Source of the DNA: JAXGXJ01 sp050943595
Lineage (GTDB): Bacteria; Actinomycetota; Thermoleophilia; RBG-16-64-13
Length of the DNA: 64,000 nucleotides
Reading direction: 5' to 3'
NCBI GenBank assembly: GCA_050943595.1
Contig: JBMNPM010000002.1
Coordinates: forward strand, 62,001-126,000
The notes under the pieces are model-generated. The model saw only the letters and a program-made list of their open reading frames with translations, ran no database searches and was not told the origin of the DNA. The translations under genes and the position numbers were made by a program. Positions 21,361-30,083 of this stretch are shown here, piece by piece. How positions within the stretch are numbered: position 1 is the first letter of the stretch; each line of letters begins with the position of its first letter.

Positions 21361-21369
21361 TGATATACT
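21361..21369 (+). promoter_or_regulatory. Candidate extended -10 promoter
   Basis: TG-A-TATACT, an extended -10 element, in the divergent spacer after dacA and about 40 bases upstream of the apparent start region of the plus-strand membrane protein. No matching -35 is seen at normal spacing. Confidence 0.4.
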
Positions 21370-21409
21370 TCGATATCGACCGAACCGCATCCCGGGGAAA
21401 GGGGTCGGC

Positions 21410-22168
21410 ATCCTCGAGGTACTGCGCCATACCTGGGACCGATTCATCCGCAAGCAGTGGCTAATCAGCTACCCTCTGGCTCTGGGATTCGTCAACACCA
21501 TTGCCTTCGTAGCCGTGTATGCTTCCACCGGCCGAACATTGCGCTGGGACCCCTTCTTCGTTGCCAACCTGGATCGTTGGCAGTTCGTGCAGGACTGCTT
21601 TCTCACCGACTTCAAGCTCACACCGGCCTTCGGGCTGGTTCTGGGCGTCGGAATCCTCGTGTGCCTCCTCACAGCTATGCTCCGCGGGCCCTACTTTCGC
21701 GCTATCGCCGGGCCTGGATACCCCCTGGCACCACGCAACAGCCGTGAAGCCGCCCGACTCTCTCTCTTCTACGTGTTCAGCCACCTGGTGTTGTGGGTGC
21801 TGCCTTTCGCCGGCGCCAGCGGTGCTGTGCTCGAACAGATCATCGCCTTCGTCGTCTTGGTGGTAGCCATTCTCATCATCTTCGCCGACTACGTGATCGT
21901 CTTCGAGGACGTAGGCATGTTCACGGCCCTAAAAAGGAGCTTCCACCTGGTGATTCGACGCTGGATCGCCGTGCTGCTCATCTTCATCATCCTGCAACTC
22001 GTCTACCTGGGGCTTCACGAGTTGTACCGTCTTTATTACCAGAACAGAAGCGACGTTCTGGTCGCTCTACCTGTGGTCCAAATCATCCTGGACGCGTTCA
22101 TTGCCCTAGTGGCCGATCTAGTGTTGGTGTCGTTGTACCGACAACTGCGTCTGAACGATCACGTCTGA
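21410..22168 (+). CDS. Multi-pass membrane protein, unknown function
   Basis: Not assigned to a family. The frame is open from 21341 and encodes hydrophobic segments: LISYPLALGFVNTIAFVAVYA, LVLGVGILVCLLTAML, YVFSHLVLWVLPFAGA, IIAFVVLVVAILIIFADYVI, WIAVLLIFIILQLVYLGL and VVQIILDAFIALVADLVLVS, about six in all. The first canonical start, GTG 21515, would cut through the first membrane segment. The region before it has AAAGGGG near 21398 but only ATC (21410) or CTG (21422) as possible starts. The coordinates given use the ATC position and are tentative. Confidence 0.65.
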   Translation: MLEVLRHTWDRFIRKQWLISYPLALGFVNTIAFVAVYASTGRTLRWDPFFVANLDRWQFVQDCFLTDFKLTPAFGLVLGVGILVCLLTAMLRGPYFRAIAGPGYPLAPRNSREAARLSLFYVFSHLVLWVLPFAGASGAVLEQIIAFVVLVVAILIIFADYVIVFEDVGMFTALKRSFHLVIRRWIAVLLIFIILQLVYLGLHELYRLYYQNRSDVLVALPVVQIILDAFIALVADLVLVSLYRQLRLNDHV

Positions 22169-22255
22169 CCAATGAGGCGCCCGACGGACGAGCCGTAGGC
22201 TCTCGGCCCTCGTGATGGAACAGCCCCTTGGACTGCCCATCAAAGGCCTTGCCTC

Positions 22256-22456
22256 TTAGGGGGGAGCTATCTCGATGGTCGGAACCGTCGTAGGTAAACC
22301 CTCCGGCGCGAGTCGCACGGCATCACCCTGCACCAACCCGGTCAGCACCAGCACGCTGACGATGCCAACCACCAACAGAAGCACGATCACCGGCGCTATG
22401 ACTGCCGGCCACCACGCGCGCCTGGGCAGGCGCTCCGTCGAATCATCCCTATACAC
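22256..22456 (-). CDS. Small single-pass membrane protein downstream of pyrF
   Basis: A 66-residue protein with a charged N-terminus, one strong membrane segment (AVIAPVIVLLLVVGIVSVLV, about residues 18-37) and a short outer tail rich in proline and threonine. It begins 4 bp after the pyrF stop on the same strand, which supports it as a real co-transcribed gene. No family is recognised. Confidence 0.6.
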   Translation of the reverse strand: MYRDDSTERLPRRAWWPAVIAPVIVLLLVVGIVSVLVLTGLVQGDAVRLAPEGLPTTVPTIEIAPP

Positions 22457-22460
22457 AGCC

Positions 22461-23363
22461 CTAGCCCCGCCCCGATGCCATCCACAGCGCGGTCCTCATA
22501 TCACCTGCTTCGGCTCGTGCAGCTTCCGGCCATTCCAGGTCTCGCGTCCGATAGGCGTAGAGGATCGCCCGTGCTGAGTTGACCACAGCACCGGTCCCTG
22601 CAGAGTCGAAGAGGCCCGCGAGGTCCTGGGCCTGTGCCCCTTGAGCCCCATAGCCCGGTATCAACAACGGAACGGTAGGCATACGTCGTCGTAAAGCGGC
22701 TCCCTGAATGGGATGCGTCCCCCCAACTACAGCACCCACCGAGCGATACCCCCGAGCCCCCTCCGTGCCTTCTCCCCACGCGTTCACGGCATCTGCAACG
22801 TGTTCATAGACGGTGAGACCCGATTCGAGACGTAGGTCCTGCAGTTCGGCCGAACCGGGGTTGGACGTCTTCACCAAGATAAAGACGCCTTTTCCGTCTC
22901 TGCGGACGCGCGTCAGGAACGGTTCCAGCCCGTCGGTGCCGAAGTAGGGATTGAGCGTGACGGCATCGGCTCCGGCCACGTCCAGGTGGGCCCACGCATA
23001 GGCTTCAGCCGTACTGCCGATGTCCCCGCGCTTTACGTCAGCGATGACCAAGTATCCCATCTGACGCGCCACGGCAATCATACGCTCATAGAGTGCGTAG
23101 CCGCGCGCGCCCAGGGCTTCGAAGTAGGCGATCTGTATCTTAACCGCGATCACCTCAGTACGCACGCTCTCCAGAACAGTCGTCAAGAACTCTTCATAAC
23201 AGGCCACCAACGCTTCGCTATCCTTCTCCGGCCCCCCAAGGCCGTATCTGGCCTTAAGATCAGGAGGCAGGTACTCGACATCGGGATCCAGGCCTACGAC
23301 GACGTGGGATCGTTTGTGGTCGATGGCTTCTAGGAGGCGATCGGCGAAAAGACCACCGGGCAT
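22461..23363 (-). CDS. pyrF: Orotidine 5'-phosphate decarboxylase, type 2
   Basis: OMP decarboxylase, 300 residues, makes UMP in the last step of pyrimidine synthesis. It belongs to the longer type 2 class found in actinobacteria. The substrate site LDPDVEYLP is near residues 25-33 and the catalytic motif VIADVKRGDIGST (Asp-Lys-Asp arrangement) near 103-115; the C-terminal phosphate-binding LIPGYGAQGA is also present. pyrE lies about 450 bp upstream, with the HU gene and its terminator between, so pyrF probably has its own promoter. Confidence 0.94.
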   Translation of the reverse strand: MPGGLFADRLLEAIDHKRSHVVVGLDPDVEYLPPDLKARYGLGGPEKDSEALVACYEEFLTTVLESVRTEVIAVKIQIAYFEALGARGYALYERMIAVARQMGYLVIADVKRGDIGSTAEAYAWAHLDVAGADAVTLNPYFGTDGLEPFLTRVRRDGKGVFILVKTSNPGSAELQDLRLESGLTVYEHVADAVNAWGEGTEGARGYRSVGAVVGGTHPIQGAALRRRMPTVPLLIPGYGAQGAQAQDLAGLFDSAGTGAVVNSARAILYAYRTRDLEWPEAARAEAGDMRTALWMASGRG

Positions 23364-23389
23364 ACCCTCACCTCGATCAGAACGACAAG

Positions 23390-23413
23390 AAAAAGGGCCG
23401 CTCGTCGCGGCCC
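23390..23413 (-). terminator. Intrinsic terminator of HU gene
   Basis: On the minus strand: GGGCCGC, a 5-base loop GACGA, GCGGCCC, then TTTTTC. It begins 27 bases after the HU stop and before pyrF, so it ends the HU message. This is a classical Rho-independent terminator. Confidence 0.88.
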
Positions 23414-23440
23414 AGGAACATCAAAAGGACGGAGAGGTGG

Positions 23441-23713
23441 CTACTTGCAGGCATTCTTCAAAGCCAAACCCGCGCTAAACTTGGGGACGTTGCAGGCCGC
23501 GATATGGATCTTGGCTTTGGTCTGCGGATTGATGCCCTCTCGGGCTTCGCGCCTCTGCACGTAGAACTTACCGAAACCAGTGAACTGAACTTCTTCACCG
23601 TTCTTGAGGGCATCGGTGATGACCTCGACGAAAGCGTCAGCCACGGTGGCGGCGTCCTTCTTCGTGAGCCCACTCTTTGCAGCGAGTCGGTCCACAAACT
23701 CCGCTTTGGTCAC
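23441..23713 (-). CDS. hup: HU-family DNA-binding protein
   Basis: HU nucleoid protein, 90 residues, standard length; it binds and bends DNA non-specifically as a dimer. The N-terminus TKAEFVDRLAAKSGLTKKDA and the core VQFTGFGKFYVQRREAREG are typical, and the DNA-binding arm region reads INPQTKAKIHI with a threonine-glutamine instead of the usual GRNPxTG. The C-terminus lacks the Lys/Ala-rich tail of mycobacterial HupB. It starts with GTG at 23713 after GGGAGG and is followed by its own terminator. Confidence 0.95.
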   Translation of the reverse strand: MTKAEFVDRLAAKSGLTKKDAATVADAFVEVITDALKNGEEVQFTGFGKFYVQRREAREGINPQTKAKIHIAACNVPKFSAGLALKNACK

Positions 23714-23811
23714 AACTACCTCCCTTTGTCCGTGCAGGGTACATATTCCACCTTACCAACATGCAGGGCCCCGTACAAGCGGTCATCCAGCCATTTTCGG
23801 CGGGATAGACC

Positions 23812-24363
23812 TTACTCAGATACCACCCCGATACCCATCTCGCTGGACGTGAATAAGGGGCGCAACTCCAGACCGGCCGCGCGGGCCGCTTCGGCACCGC
23901 CCTCCTCGCGGTCGACGACGCAATAGAGATCAGTCACGACGAGGCCGGCCTCCCGCAGCGCCTCGGCCGCCGCAAGAGCAGCACCACCGGAGGTAACGAT
24001 GTCCTCGACGAGCGCGACCCTCTCTCCAGGTTCGAACCGCCCCTCAATGCGTTTCTCGGTTCCGTAGTCCTTGGACGACTTCCGCACTAGGAGCAACGGC
24101 AACCCCAACTCAAGCGACAGTCCGGCACCCAGCACCACCCCTCCCAACTCGGGAGCAGCCAAACGCCGGTAGTCCTCGCCCACAGCAAGTTGATTGCGGA
24201 TCATCATAGCCAATTCGTGAACGATGCCCCTAAGGACCTGCGGGTCGGTCTCGAACAGATACTTGTCCAGGTAGTACCTGCTCCTCCGGCCCGAACGAAG
24301 GATAAAATCACCTTCCAGATATGCCCTATCCAGTAGTAGCCGCGCCAGCAGTTCGCTCCCCAA
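23812..24363 (-). CDS. pyrE: Orotate phosphoribosyltransferase
   Basis: PyrE, about 183 residues from TTG 24363, converts orotate and PRPP to OMP. The PRPP-binding signature VALVEDIVTSGGAAL is near residues 110-125 of this form, and KSSKDYGTEKRIEG is the flexible catalytic loop. I chose the TTG because AGGAGG lies just upstream and because earlier starts (to 24456) would overlap tldE and add unlike residues. It lies 20 bp after tldE on the same strand. Confidence 0.93.
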   Translation of the reverse strand: MGSELLARLLLDRAYLEGDFILRSGRRSRYYLDKYLFETDPQVLRGIVHELAMMIRNQLAVGEDYRRLAAPELGGVVLGAGLSLELGLPLLLVRKSSKDYGTEKRIEGRFEPGERVALVEDIVTSGGAALAAAEALREAGLVVTDLYCVVDREEGGAEAARAAGLELRPLFTSSEMGIGVVSE

Positions 24364-24383
24364 GATGCCTCCTGTTACAGCCT

Positions 24384-25751
24384 TCAGGTTCCGGACACAG
24401 CTACACCCTCGACCGCGATAGAGGGTGTGCGCACACTCCCGTACAGCGGGATCCACCGGTCGTCACCGGCACGATCGGTGATGGAGCGCAGGAAAGACAT
24501 AAAATCGGTAGCCAAAGTGACCTCGCGCACCGGACGTCCCGGTAGACCGGCCTCAATCAGACGGCCCACGATGCCTACCGATATCTCGCCGGTAGCCGGA
24601 TTGATCCCCGAATGAATGCCGGCCACGCCCTCGACCAACACACCCGTACCCACCCGGGCCAGGAGTGCGGCCACGTCGCCCTCACCGCCTGCCAGCACCA
24701 GGTTGCTCACACCCACTGTGGGCAGAGCCCGATAAGAGCCCCGGAGGGCGTTTCCTGTCGACGCCGCTCCCTCCGGCACCCTACGAGCCGTATAGGAATC
24801 ATGGAGATACGACTGCAGCACCCCGTCGCGCAGCAGGCAGGTCCGCCGGCTTGGAACCCCTTCGCCGTCGAAAGGAGCAGTCGAGAGACCGTCCTCCGCC
24901 AAACCGTCGTCCCACAAATCGACCCCAGGTGCAGCCACCACCTGCCCAATCTTTCCCTCGAAGACGGAGCGACCCTTTTGCACAGCGTCTGCGCTGAGCG
25001 CGCCCGCTATGGCGGCCAGAAAGGCTGCCGCGACCTCCCGGCTGAAGACCGCCGTATAAAGACCGGTGGCGCAGGGAACCGCCCCCAGCAGCACCCCGGC
25101 CTTTTCGGCCGCCTCACGACCCGCGCGGGCCGGATCAAGGTCGGCAGGCCGACGACCCATGGTGAAACCGAGTCCGGATTGCCGGTCCTCACCACGGACC
25201 GCGTGCGCCGTCAGGTAGGACAGGCAGAAGGATTGCTCCCCTTCCGCCCAGACTCCTTCAGTCGACGCGATGGCTACACGTTTTTCGCTATCGGCATATT
25301 CGCTGCCCTCGACCAGTTCGATCCCACTCTGGGCCAGAGCCACGGCCTCTGCCTCAAGCGCCACAGCACCTTTGTCCTCGAGACTCAGCAAGGACACTCC
25401 CGGATCCCAGAGACCATCCACCTGAGGATACTCGTCCGACTGCGTAGGAAGCATAGCAAACGGGTCGGGATCGGCAGCTCCAGCATTTGCCACAGCTTCA
25501 AGCAGGGTCCGGTCGATGCCGGACGGAGTAAGGTCGCCCGTGTATGCGTAGCCCACACGGCCACCGTCCACTGCTCGCACCCCTAAGCCCCGCGGTTTGG
25601 CGCTGGATACCGATTCGATCCGGCCGCCGAAGACCTTGATCGATGTCGTGCGGCCAAACTGAACATACATCTCCAAGCTCACCGCAGATCCGATACTCAA
25701 GTGCCGGCTGCGGTCGAGGGCCTCACGAGCAACAGCAGAGGGGTCGTTCAT
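24384..25751 (-). CDS. tldE: Metalloprotease subunit TldE/PmbA
   Basis: TldE (PmbA), about 455 residues from ATG 25751; with TldD it forms a heterodimeric protease that degrades or matures peptides (microcins, RiPPs) and unfolded substrates. It has the PmbA/TldD fold but no HExxxH, as expected, since TldD carries the metal. Recognisable stretches include GLGVRAVDGGRVGYAYTGDL, the DLWDDGL segment and the final NPATGEISVGIVG. The ATG overlaps the tldD stop by 4 bp, so the two are co-translated. No RiPP precursor is obvious nearby. Confidence 0.92.
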   Translation of the reverse strand: MNDPSAVAREALDRSRHLSIGSAVSLEMYVQFGRTTSIKVFGGRIESVSSAKPRGLGVRAVDGGRVGYAYTGDLTPSGIDRTLLEAVANAGAADPDPFAMLPTQSDEYPQVDGLWDPGVSLLSLEDKGAVALEAEAVALAQSGIELVEGSEYADSEKRVAIASTEGVWAEGEQSFCLSYLTAHAVRGEDRQSGLGFTMGRRPADLDPARAGREAAEKAGVLLGAVPCATGLYTAVFSREVAAAFLAAIAGALSADAVQKGRSVFEGKIGQVVAAPGVDLWDDGLAEDGLSTAPFDGEGVPSRRTCLLRDGVLQSYLHDSYTARRVPEGAASTGNALRGSYRALPTVGVSNLVLAGGEGDVAALLARVGTGVLVEGVAGIHSGINPATGEISVGIVGRLIEAGLPGRPVREVTLATDFMSFLRSITDRAGDDRWIPLYGSVRTPSIAVEGVAVSGT

Positions 25752-27160
25752 AGACCGGTGCCCCCTACGGTGAGCTGTCGGATACGTATGGTGGGCTGGC
25801 CGCTCCCCACCGGCACGAGTTGCCCCTCCTTGCCACATGTTCCCGCTTTGACCTCCAGATCATCGGCGATGGCATCAATGCCGAGGAGCACTTCAGGGCC
25901 GTTGCCTATGAGTGTAGCCCCACGCACCGGCGCCCCCACTTTTCCCTTTTCGATGAGGTACCCCTCGGACACGCCAAACACAAAGTCTCCGGTAGCCGGA
26001 TTGACCTCACCGCCGCTCAGACTCTTAGCATAGAGGGCCCGAGGAGTGTCGCCAATGATGTCGGCCACCGTGTGCGCGCCCGGTCCAAAGTAGGTGTTGG
26101 TCATGCGCGGATACGGGATGTGACGATAGTCCTGCCGGCGTCCGTTGCCACTCAGAGAGAGGCCGAGATGGCCCCCGCGCAGGCGATCGGTGAGATAACC
26201 CGTAAGCACCCCGGCCTCAATGACGGTCGTGCATTGGCTGGAAGTTCCCTCATCGTCGCAGCCGGCACTCCCCCACATGCCCGGAGTGACGCCGTCATCG
26301 TAGGCAAACAACTGAGGATCGGCCACTCGGGTGCCGAGTTTCCCCTCCCAGACGCTGCTCTTCTTGAGGATATAGTCGGCCTCCAGACCGTGCCCGCAGG
26401 CCTCATGAAACAGGACGCCGCCGAAGCCGCTGGCCAAGACCACAGGCATCCGGCCGGCCGGGGCGGGGATCGCATCAAGCATGGTCAAAGCCTTGTGTGT
26501 AGCATCAAGAGCCAAATCAACCACTGCTTGATCATTGAAGAGTTCAATGCCGCCGTGGTGGGCCAACGTCTCTCTTCCCGTCTGGATGAGGTCCCCTCGC
26601 TGAGCAGTCACCGTCACTGCAATCATGACCCGGGTTCGATCGTCGGTGGTGGCCAGACCCGAGGAATTGGCGACCCAGACCCTCTGCCGGCTCTCGGCGT
26701 ATACCGCACCCACCTGGCGAACCTCCGATGAGACCCCCCGGGCGGTCGCGTCCAGCAGGTGCAACCATCGAGCCTTTGCCGCCGCTTCTAGAAGCACCGG
26801 GTCTCTGACCACCCACACACGAGGCCGCACCGGTGGCTCCGGGGGAGGCAGCACGGCTACGGGATCGCCGCTCCGCAAGTGACTGATCTCATCGGCCAAA
26901 TTTAGAAGAGGCGCCTCCTCCAGACTATCGACGTAACCGAAGGCCGTGGACGCCCCACTAAGGAGACGAAGGGAAGAACCCCGGTCGGTCCCCGAGACCA
27001 CATTCTCGACCCTGCCGTCCTCCAGTCGCATAGATAACGACCGACGTTCTTCGGCAAAGACCTCAGCCGAGTCTCCGCCTCTGGACAAGGCACGCCTTAG
27101 GGCCTCCGCCCCGATCTCCGGCGCGATGCGAACCGACGCAATGTCCGGACTAGTCATCAT
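25748..27160 (-). CDS. tldD: Metalloprotease subunit TldD
   Basis: TldD, about 470 residues, catalytic partner of TldE. The zinc site HEACGH (HExxxH) lies in GGVLFHEACGHGLEADYI, near residue 255, with the later cysteine of the site probably in GTCGKEGQLVPVG. The C-terminus ends TIRIRQLTVGGTGL. The likely start is ATG 27160 or 27157; a longer form to 27253 would run into the upstream small gene. No Shine-Dalgarno is obvious. It follows the 74-residue membrane protein on the same strand. Confidence 0.92.
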   Translation of the reverse strand: MMTSPDIASVRIAPEIGAEALRRALSRGGDSAEVFAEERRSLSMRLEDGRVENVVSGTDRGSSLRLLSGASTAFGYVDSLEEAPLLNLADEISHLRSGDPVAVLPPPEPPVRPRVWVVRDPVLLEAAAKARWLHLLDATARGVSSEVRQVGAVYAESRQRVWVANSSGLATTDDRTRVMIAVTVTAQRGDLIQTGRETLAHHGGIELFNDQAVVDLALDATHKALTMLDAIPAPAGRMPVVLASGFGGVLFHEACGHGLEADYILKKSSVWEGKLGTRVADPQLFAYDDGVTPGMWGSAGCDDEGTSSQCTTVIEAGVLTGYLTDRLRGGHLGLSLSGNGRRQDYRHIPYPRMTNTYFGPGAHTVADIIGDTPRALYAKSLSGGEVNPATGDFVFGVSEGYLIEKGKVGAPVRGATLIGNGPEVLLGIDAIADDLEVKAGTCGKEGQLVPVGSGQPTIRIRQLTVGGTGL

Positions 27161-27182
27161 GGATATCGGAGAACAGGGTGAT

Positions 27183-27407
27183 CTACCCCTCGACAGGGTG
27201 AGCCACAAGCACCTCTTGGGCCACCTCGACGAACGGCGCAGCCTCCGCCGCATTACCAGGCATGGCCACCATCGAGCCGTCGTCGAAGTAGAGCTCTACT
27301 TGGGGCTTACTCCCTCGCCTGAAGAAGTAGTAGTACACACCGGCGGCTGCCGAGCCCAGCACAGTGACCACGCCGAAGATCTGGAGGAACCGTTTTATCC
27401 CCTTCAT
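27183..27407 (-). CDS. Small membrane protein between Roadblock-like gene and tldD
   Basis: A 74-residue protein with a basic N-terminus, one membrane segment (FLQIFGVVTVLGSAAAGVYYYFF, residues 7-29) and a soluble tail (VELYFDDGSMVAMPG). The tail suggests a small beta structure. Its ATG overlaps the stop of the Roadblock/LC7-like gene by 4 bp, and tldD follows, so it belongs to this operon. No family is recognised. Confidence 0.7.
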   Translation of the reverse strand: MKGIKRFLQIFGVVTVLGSAAAGVYYYFFRRGSKPQVELYFDDGSMVAMPGNAAEAAPFVEVAQEVLVAHPVEG

Positions 27408-27805
27408 TTGGACTCCTCCTTCACGTCATCCTCGTTTTTGGCCGCAGTGAGAGCTTCCCTCGCATCGCGCAGGCAGGTCTTCAGGTCGTACAGCACCAGG
27501 CCAACGCGGCTTGCCTTCTTCCCGGTGGCCAGGATGGTCATGCCGCCGTCTTCTGTCTCCCGAGCTAAGAAAACGAAACCGGCGGCAGTCTCGATGACCA
27601 TCTGCGTCATCGGTTGAGAGCCCATCTCGTTCGCCCGTGTCGCACCCAGAGATGCGAGTTCTGATGCTCGGGCCACGGCACCGGCCACACTTACGGGATC
27701 CATGTTGGAGGCCAGGACATCATTGGGGGCGAACAACACAGCCTTGTCGATGTCTTTCGAGATGTCCAGCATCTCGTTGAAGGCGACTTGGACTTCTGTC
27801 TTCAT
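27404..27805 (-). CDS. Roadblock/LC7-like domain protein
   Basis: A 133-residue protein from ATG 27805, with AAGGAG six bases upstream. The sequence has a Roadblock/LC7-like alternation: an N-terminal helix, then VIETAAGFVFLARETEDGG, MTILATGKKASRVGLVLYDL and a final helix. In bacteria such domains often regulate small Ras-like GTPases or work as scaffolds; no GTPase gene is adjacent here. The family call is by pattern and moderate. It heads an operon with a membrane protein, tldD, tldE and probably pyrE. Confidence 0.6.
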   Translation of the reverse strand: MKTEVQVAFNEMLDISKDIDKAVLFAPNDVLASNMDPVSVAGAVARASELASLGATRANEMGSQPMTQMVIETAAGFVFLARETEDGGMTILATGKKASRVGLVLYDLKTCLRDAREALTAAKNEDDVKEESK

Positions 27806-27886
27806 CAGCGACTCCTTATGCGGCGGCAACCACCTGAGCGAAGAGCTTTTTGTAAGTGTAACACCGGGAAACGAACCCGCAACATA

Positions 27887-27927
27887 AAAAAAGCCGCCAC
27901 AGGCCGCGTTCCCGCGGCCTGTGGCGA
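27887..27927 (-). terminator. Intrinsic terminator of groESL
   Basis: On the minus strand: a 14-bp stem CGCCACAGGCCGCG, loop GGAA, the perfect complement, then GG-C and a run of seven T. It lies 41 bases after the groEL stop and before the Roadblock operon. Very strong Rho-independent terminator. Confidence 0.95.
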
Positions 27928-27968
27928 CCTCGCTCGGCTGAAAGCGCCGGTCTAGGGCAGATCCTTTC

Positions 27969-29603
27969 TTACATCATGCCGCCCATGCCGCCCATGCCGC
28001 CGCCCATACCACCCGGCATGCCGGCACCCGTCTCTTCAGGTATGTCGGCTACGATGACTTCCGTGGTCAAGATGTTCTTAGCAATGGAAGCAGCGTTCTG
28101 CACAGCGGACCGCGTGACCATGGCCGGATCGATGATACCGGACTTGATCATATCCTCATACTCGCCGCTGGCGATATTGAGACCGATGCCATTGCCGCGG
28201 GTACAAACCTCGTTGGCCACGACGGAACCTTCGAGACCGGCGTTGTCGGCCAACTGGCGGACGGGTTCTTCAAGTGCACGCGCCACGAGCCGCACACCGG
28301 TTAGTTCGTCATCCTCGGCCTCAACGGCGGCCACGGTCGGAACCAACAACATCTGGGCTACGCCGCCCCCGGGGACAATACCCTCTTCTAGGGCCGCACG
28401 GGTTGCGCTCAGAGCGTCCTCAACACGATGCTTCTTCTCTTTGATCTCCGTCTCAGTGGCAGCCCCTACTTTGATGACGGCCACGCCACCGGCCAACTTG
28501 GCAAGACGCTCCTGCAGCTTCTCACGGTCGAAGTCGGATTCGGTGTTCTCGATCTCAGCCTTGATCTGATTGATACGGGCCTTGATCTGATCGAGTTCAC
28601 CGGCACCGTCGACGATGGTAGTGTTGTCCTTGTCCACGACCACCTTGCGGGCACGGCCGAGCTGGCTCACCTGGGTGTTCTCAAGTTTATGGCCCATCTC
28701 CTCGGAGATGACTTCGGCACCAGTGAGGATTGCGATATCTTCGAGCATTCGCTTGCGGCGATCGCCGAAGCCGGGAGCCTTCACAGCGATGCCGGTGAAG
28801 GTACCGCGCAGCTTGTTAACGACCAGGGTGGCCAGGGCTTCGCCTTCGACGTCTTCAGCGATGATGAGAAGGGCCTTACCGGACTGGATAACCTTCTCGA
28901 GTACCGGCAGGAGATCCTGGACCGAACCAACCTTGCGGTTAGCGATAAGAATGTAGGGATCGTCGAGAACGGCCTCCATACGCTCCGCGTCGGTAACGAA
29001 GTAGGGTGAGATGTAACCCTTGTCAAACTGCATACCCTCGGTGAATTCGAGGTCCATACCGAACGTGTTGGACTCCTCGACGTTCACCACGCCGTCTTTG
29101 CCGACCTTCTCAATGGCATCGGCGATGACGTCACCGATTTCACGGTCGTTGGCGGATATGGTGGCCACGCGGGCGATATCTTCTTTACCCTGGACCTCTT
29201 GAGACATGGCCCTGATGCCCTCAACGGCAGCGTCGACGGCGCGCTCGATACCGCGCTTGACGGCCATGGGGTTAGCACCGGCGGCCACGTTCTTAAGACC
29301 TTCACGCACCATGGCCTGGGCCAGGAGCGTAGCGGTAGTGGTGCCGTCACCGGCGATGTCGTTGGTCTTGGTGGCAACTTCGCGCACCAGCTGGGCGCCC
29401 TGGTTCTCAAAGACGTCCTCAATCTCAATCTCACGGGCGATGGTAACACCATCGTTGGTGATCGTCGGGCTGCCAAACTTCCTGTCCAGCACGACGTAAC
29501 GGCCCTTGGGACCAAGCGTGATCTTGACTGCGTCGGCCAAGGTGTTTACACCACGCTCAAGAGCACGTCGGGCCTCTTCACCATACATGAGCTGTTTTGC
29601 CAT
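27969..29603 (-). CDS. groEL: Chaperonin GroEL
   Basis: GroEL (Hsp60), 544 residues, the 14-mer folding chamber. The start MAKQLMYGEEARRALERGVN is standard; a longer frame to 29651 adds an unlike leader and lacks the AAGGAGA Shine-Dalgarno that precedes 29603. It has the ATPase signature GDGTTTATLLAQ near residue 86, KVGAATE, and a GGM-rich tail (GMPGGMGGGMGGMGGMM). It is co-transcribed with groES and controlled by the CIRCE operator upstream. Confidence 0.98.
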   Translation of the reverse strand: MAKQLMYGEEARRALERGVNTLADAVKITLGPKGRYVVLDRKFGSPTITNDGVTIAREIEIEDVFENQGAQLVREVATKTNDIAGDGTTTATLLAQAMVREGLKNVAAGANPMAVKRGIERAVDAAVEGIRAMSQEVQGKEDIARVATISANDREIGDVIADAIEKVGKDGVVNVEESNTFGMDLEFTEGMQFDKGYISPYFVTDAERMEAVLDDPYILIANRKVGSVQDLLPVLEKVIQSGKALLIIAEDVEGEALATLVVNKLRGTFTGIAVKAPGFGDRRKRMLEDIAILTGAEVISEEMGHKLENTQVSQLGRARKVVVDKDNTTIVDGAGELDQIKARINQIKAEIENTESDFDREKLQERLAKLAGGVAVIKVGAATETEIKEKKHRVEDALSATRAALEEGIVPGGGVAQMLLVPTVAAVEAEDDELTGVRLVARALEEPVRQLADNAGLEGSVVANEVCTRGNGIGLNIASGEYEDMIKSGIIDPAMVTRSAVQNAASIAKNILTTEVIVADIPEETGAGMPGGMGGGMGGMGGMM

Positions 29604-29674
29604 AGATAAATTCTCCTTGAAGTCGTTCATTGACGGGTCCGGCCGGACCACGTGTAGATAGGATCGCGCGAAGC

Positions 29675-29971
29675 CTATCCTTCAGGCAGGATGCCGATGA
29701 GATCGGTCATGCCGCGCAGGACCAAGTATTCCTCGCCATCAAGCTTGACCTCGGTGCCTGCATACTTGGCGAATACCACGATGTCGCCTTCCTTGACCGG
29801 CATCGGCAGCAGATCGCCCTTCTCCGAATACTTGCCGGGACCCACAGCCACGACTTTACCCTTCGACGGCTTCTCTTTGGCGGTGTCCGGAAGGACGATA
29901 CCCGTCTTGGTCATCTCTTCCTGTTCCAGGACCTTGACCAGGACCCTGTCCTCAAGTGGCACGAGTTTCAT
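29675..29971 (-). CDS. groES: Co-chaperonin GroES
   Basis: GroES, 98 residues from ATG 29971 with GGAGG upstream, the seven-fold lid of GroEL. The mobile loop EEMTKTGIVLPDTAKEKPSKG and the conserved DIVVFAKYAGTEVKLDGEEY are clear. It is the first gene of the groES-groEL operon, about 80 bp downstream of a CIRCE element and a well-formed promoter. Confidence 0.97.
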   Translation of the reverse strand: MKLVPLEDRVLVKVLEQEEMTKTGIVLPDTAKEKPSKGKVVAVGPGKYSEKGDLLPMPVKEGDIVVFAKYAGTEVKLDGEEYLVLRGMTDLIGILPEG

Positions 29972-30049
29972 GCGCAACCCTCCATCCATCGGTTTCCATA
30001 CTCCGGTTGATTCCTACCTCAGAGGGTAGATACAACGCTTCTCACAGAG

Positions 30050-30076
30050 TTGGCACTCTTACCATGCGAGTGCCAA
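30050..30076. promoter_or_regulatory. CIRCE operator (HrcA-binding)
   Basis: TTGGCACTC, nine bases, GAGTGCCAA: a perfect inverted repeat matching CIRCE, the operator of the heat-shock repressor HrcA, with one symmetrical change from the consensus TTAGCACTC/GAGTGCTAA. It begins just downstream of the -10 box of the groES promoter and so covers the transcription start. hrcA itself is not in this window. Confidence 0.95.
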
Positions 30077-30083
30077 CAACGGT

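Noticed and set aside
27976..28569. Long plus-strand reading frames opposite groEL and groES
   Set aside because: They are antisense to strongly conserved genes, have no family match and exist because of the G+C-rich codons of groEL.
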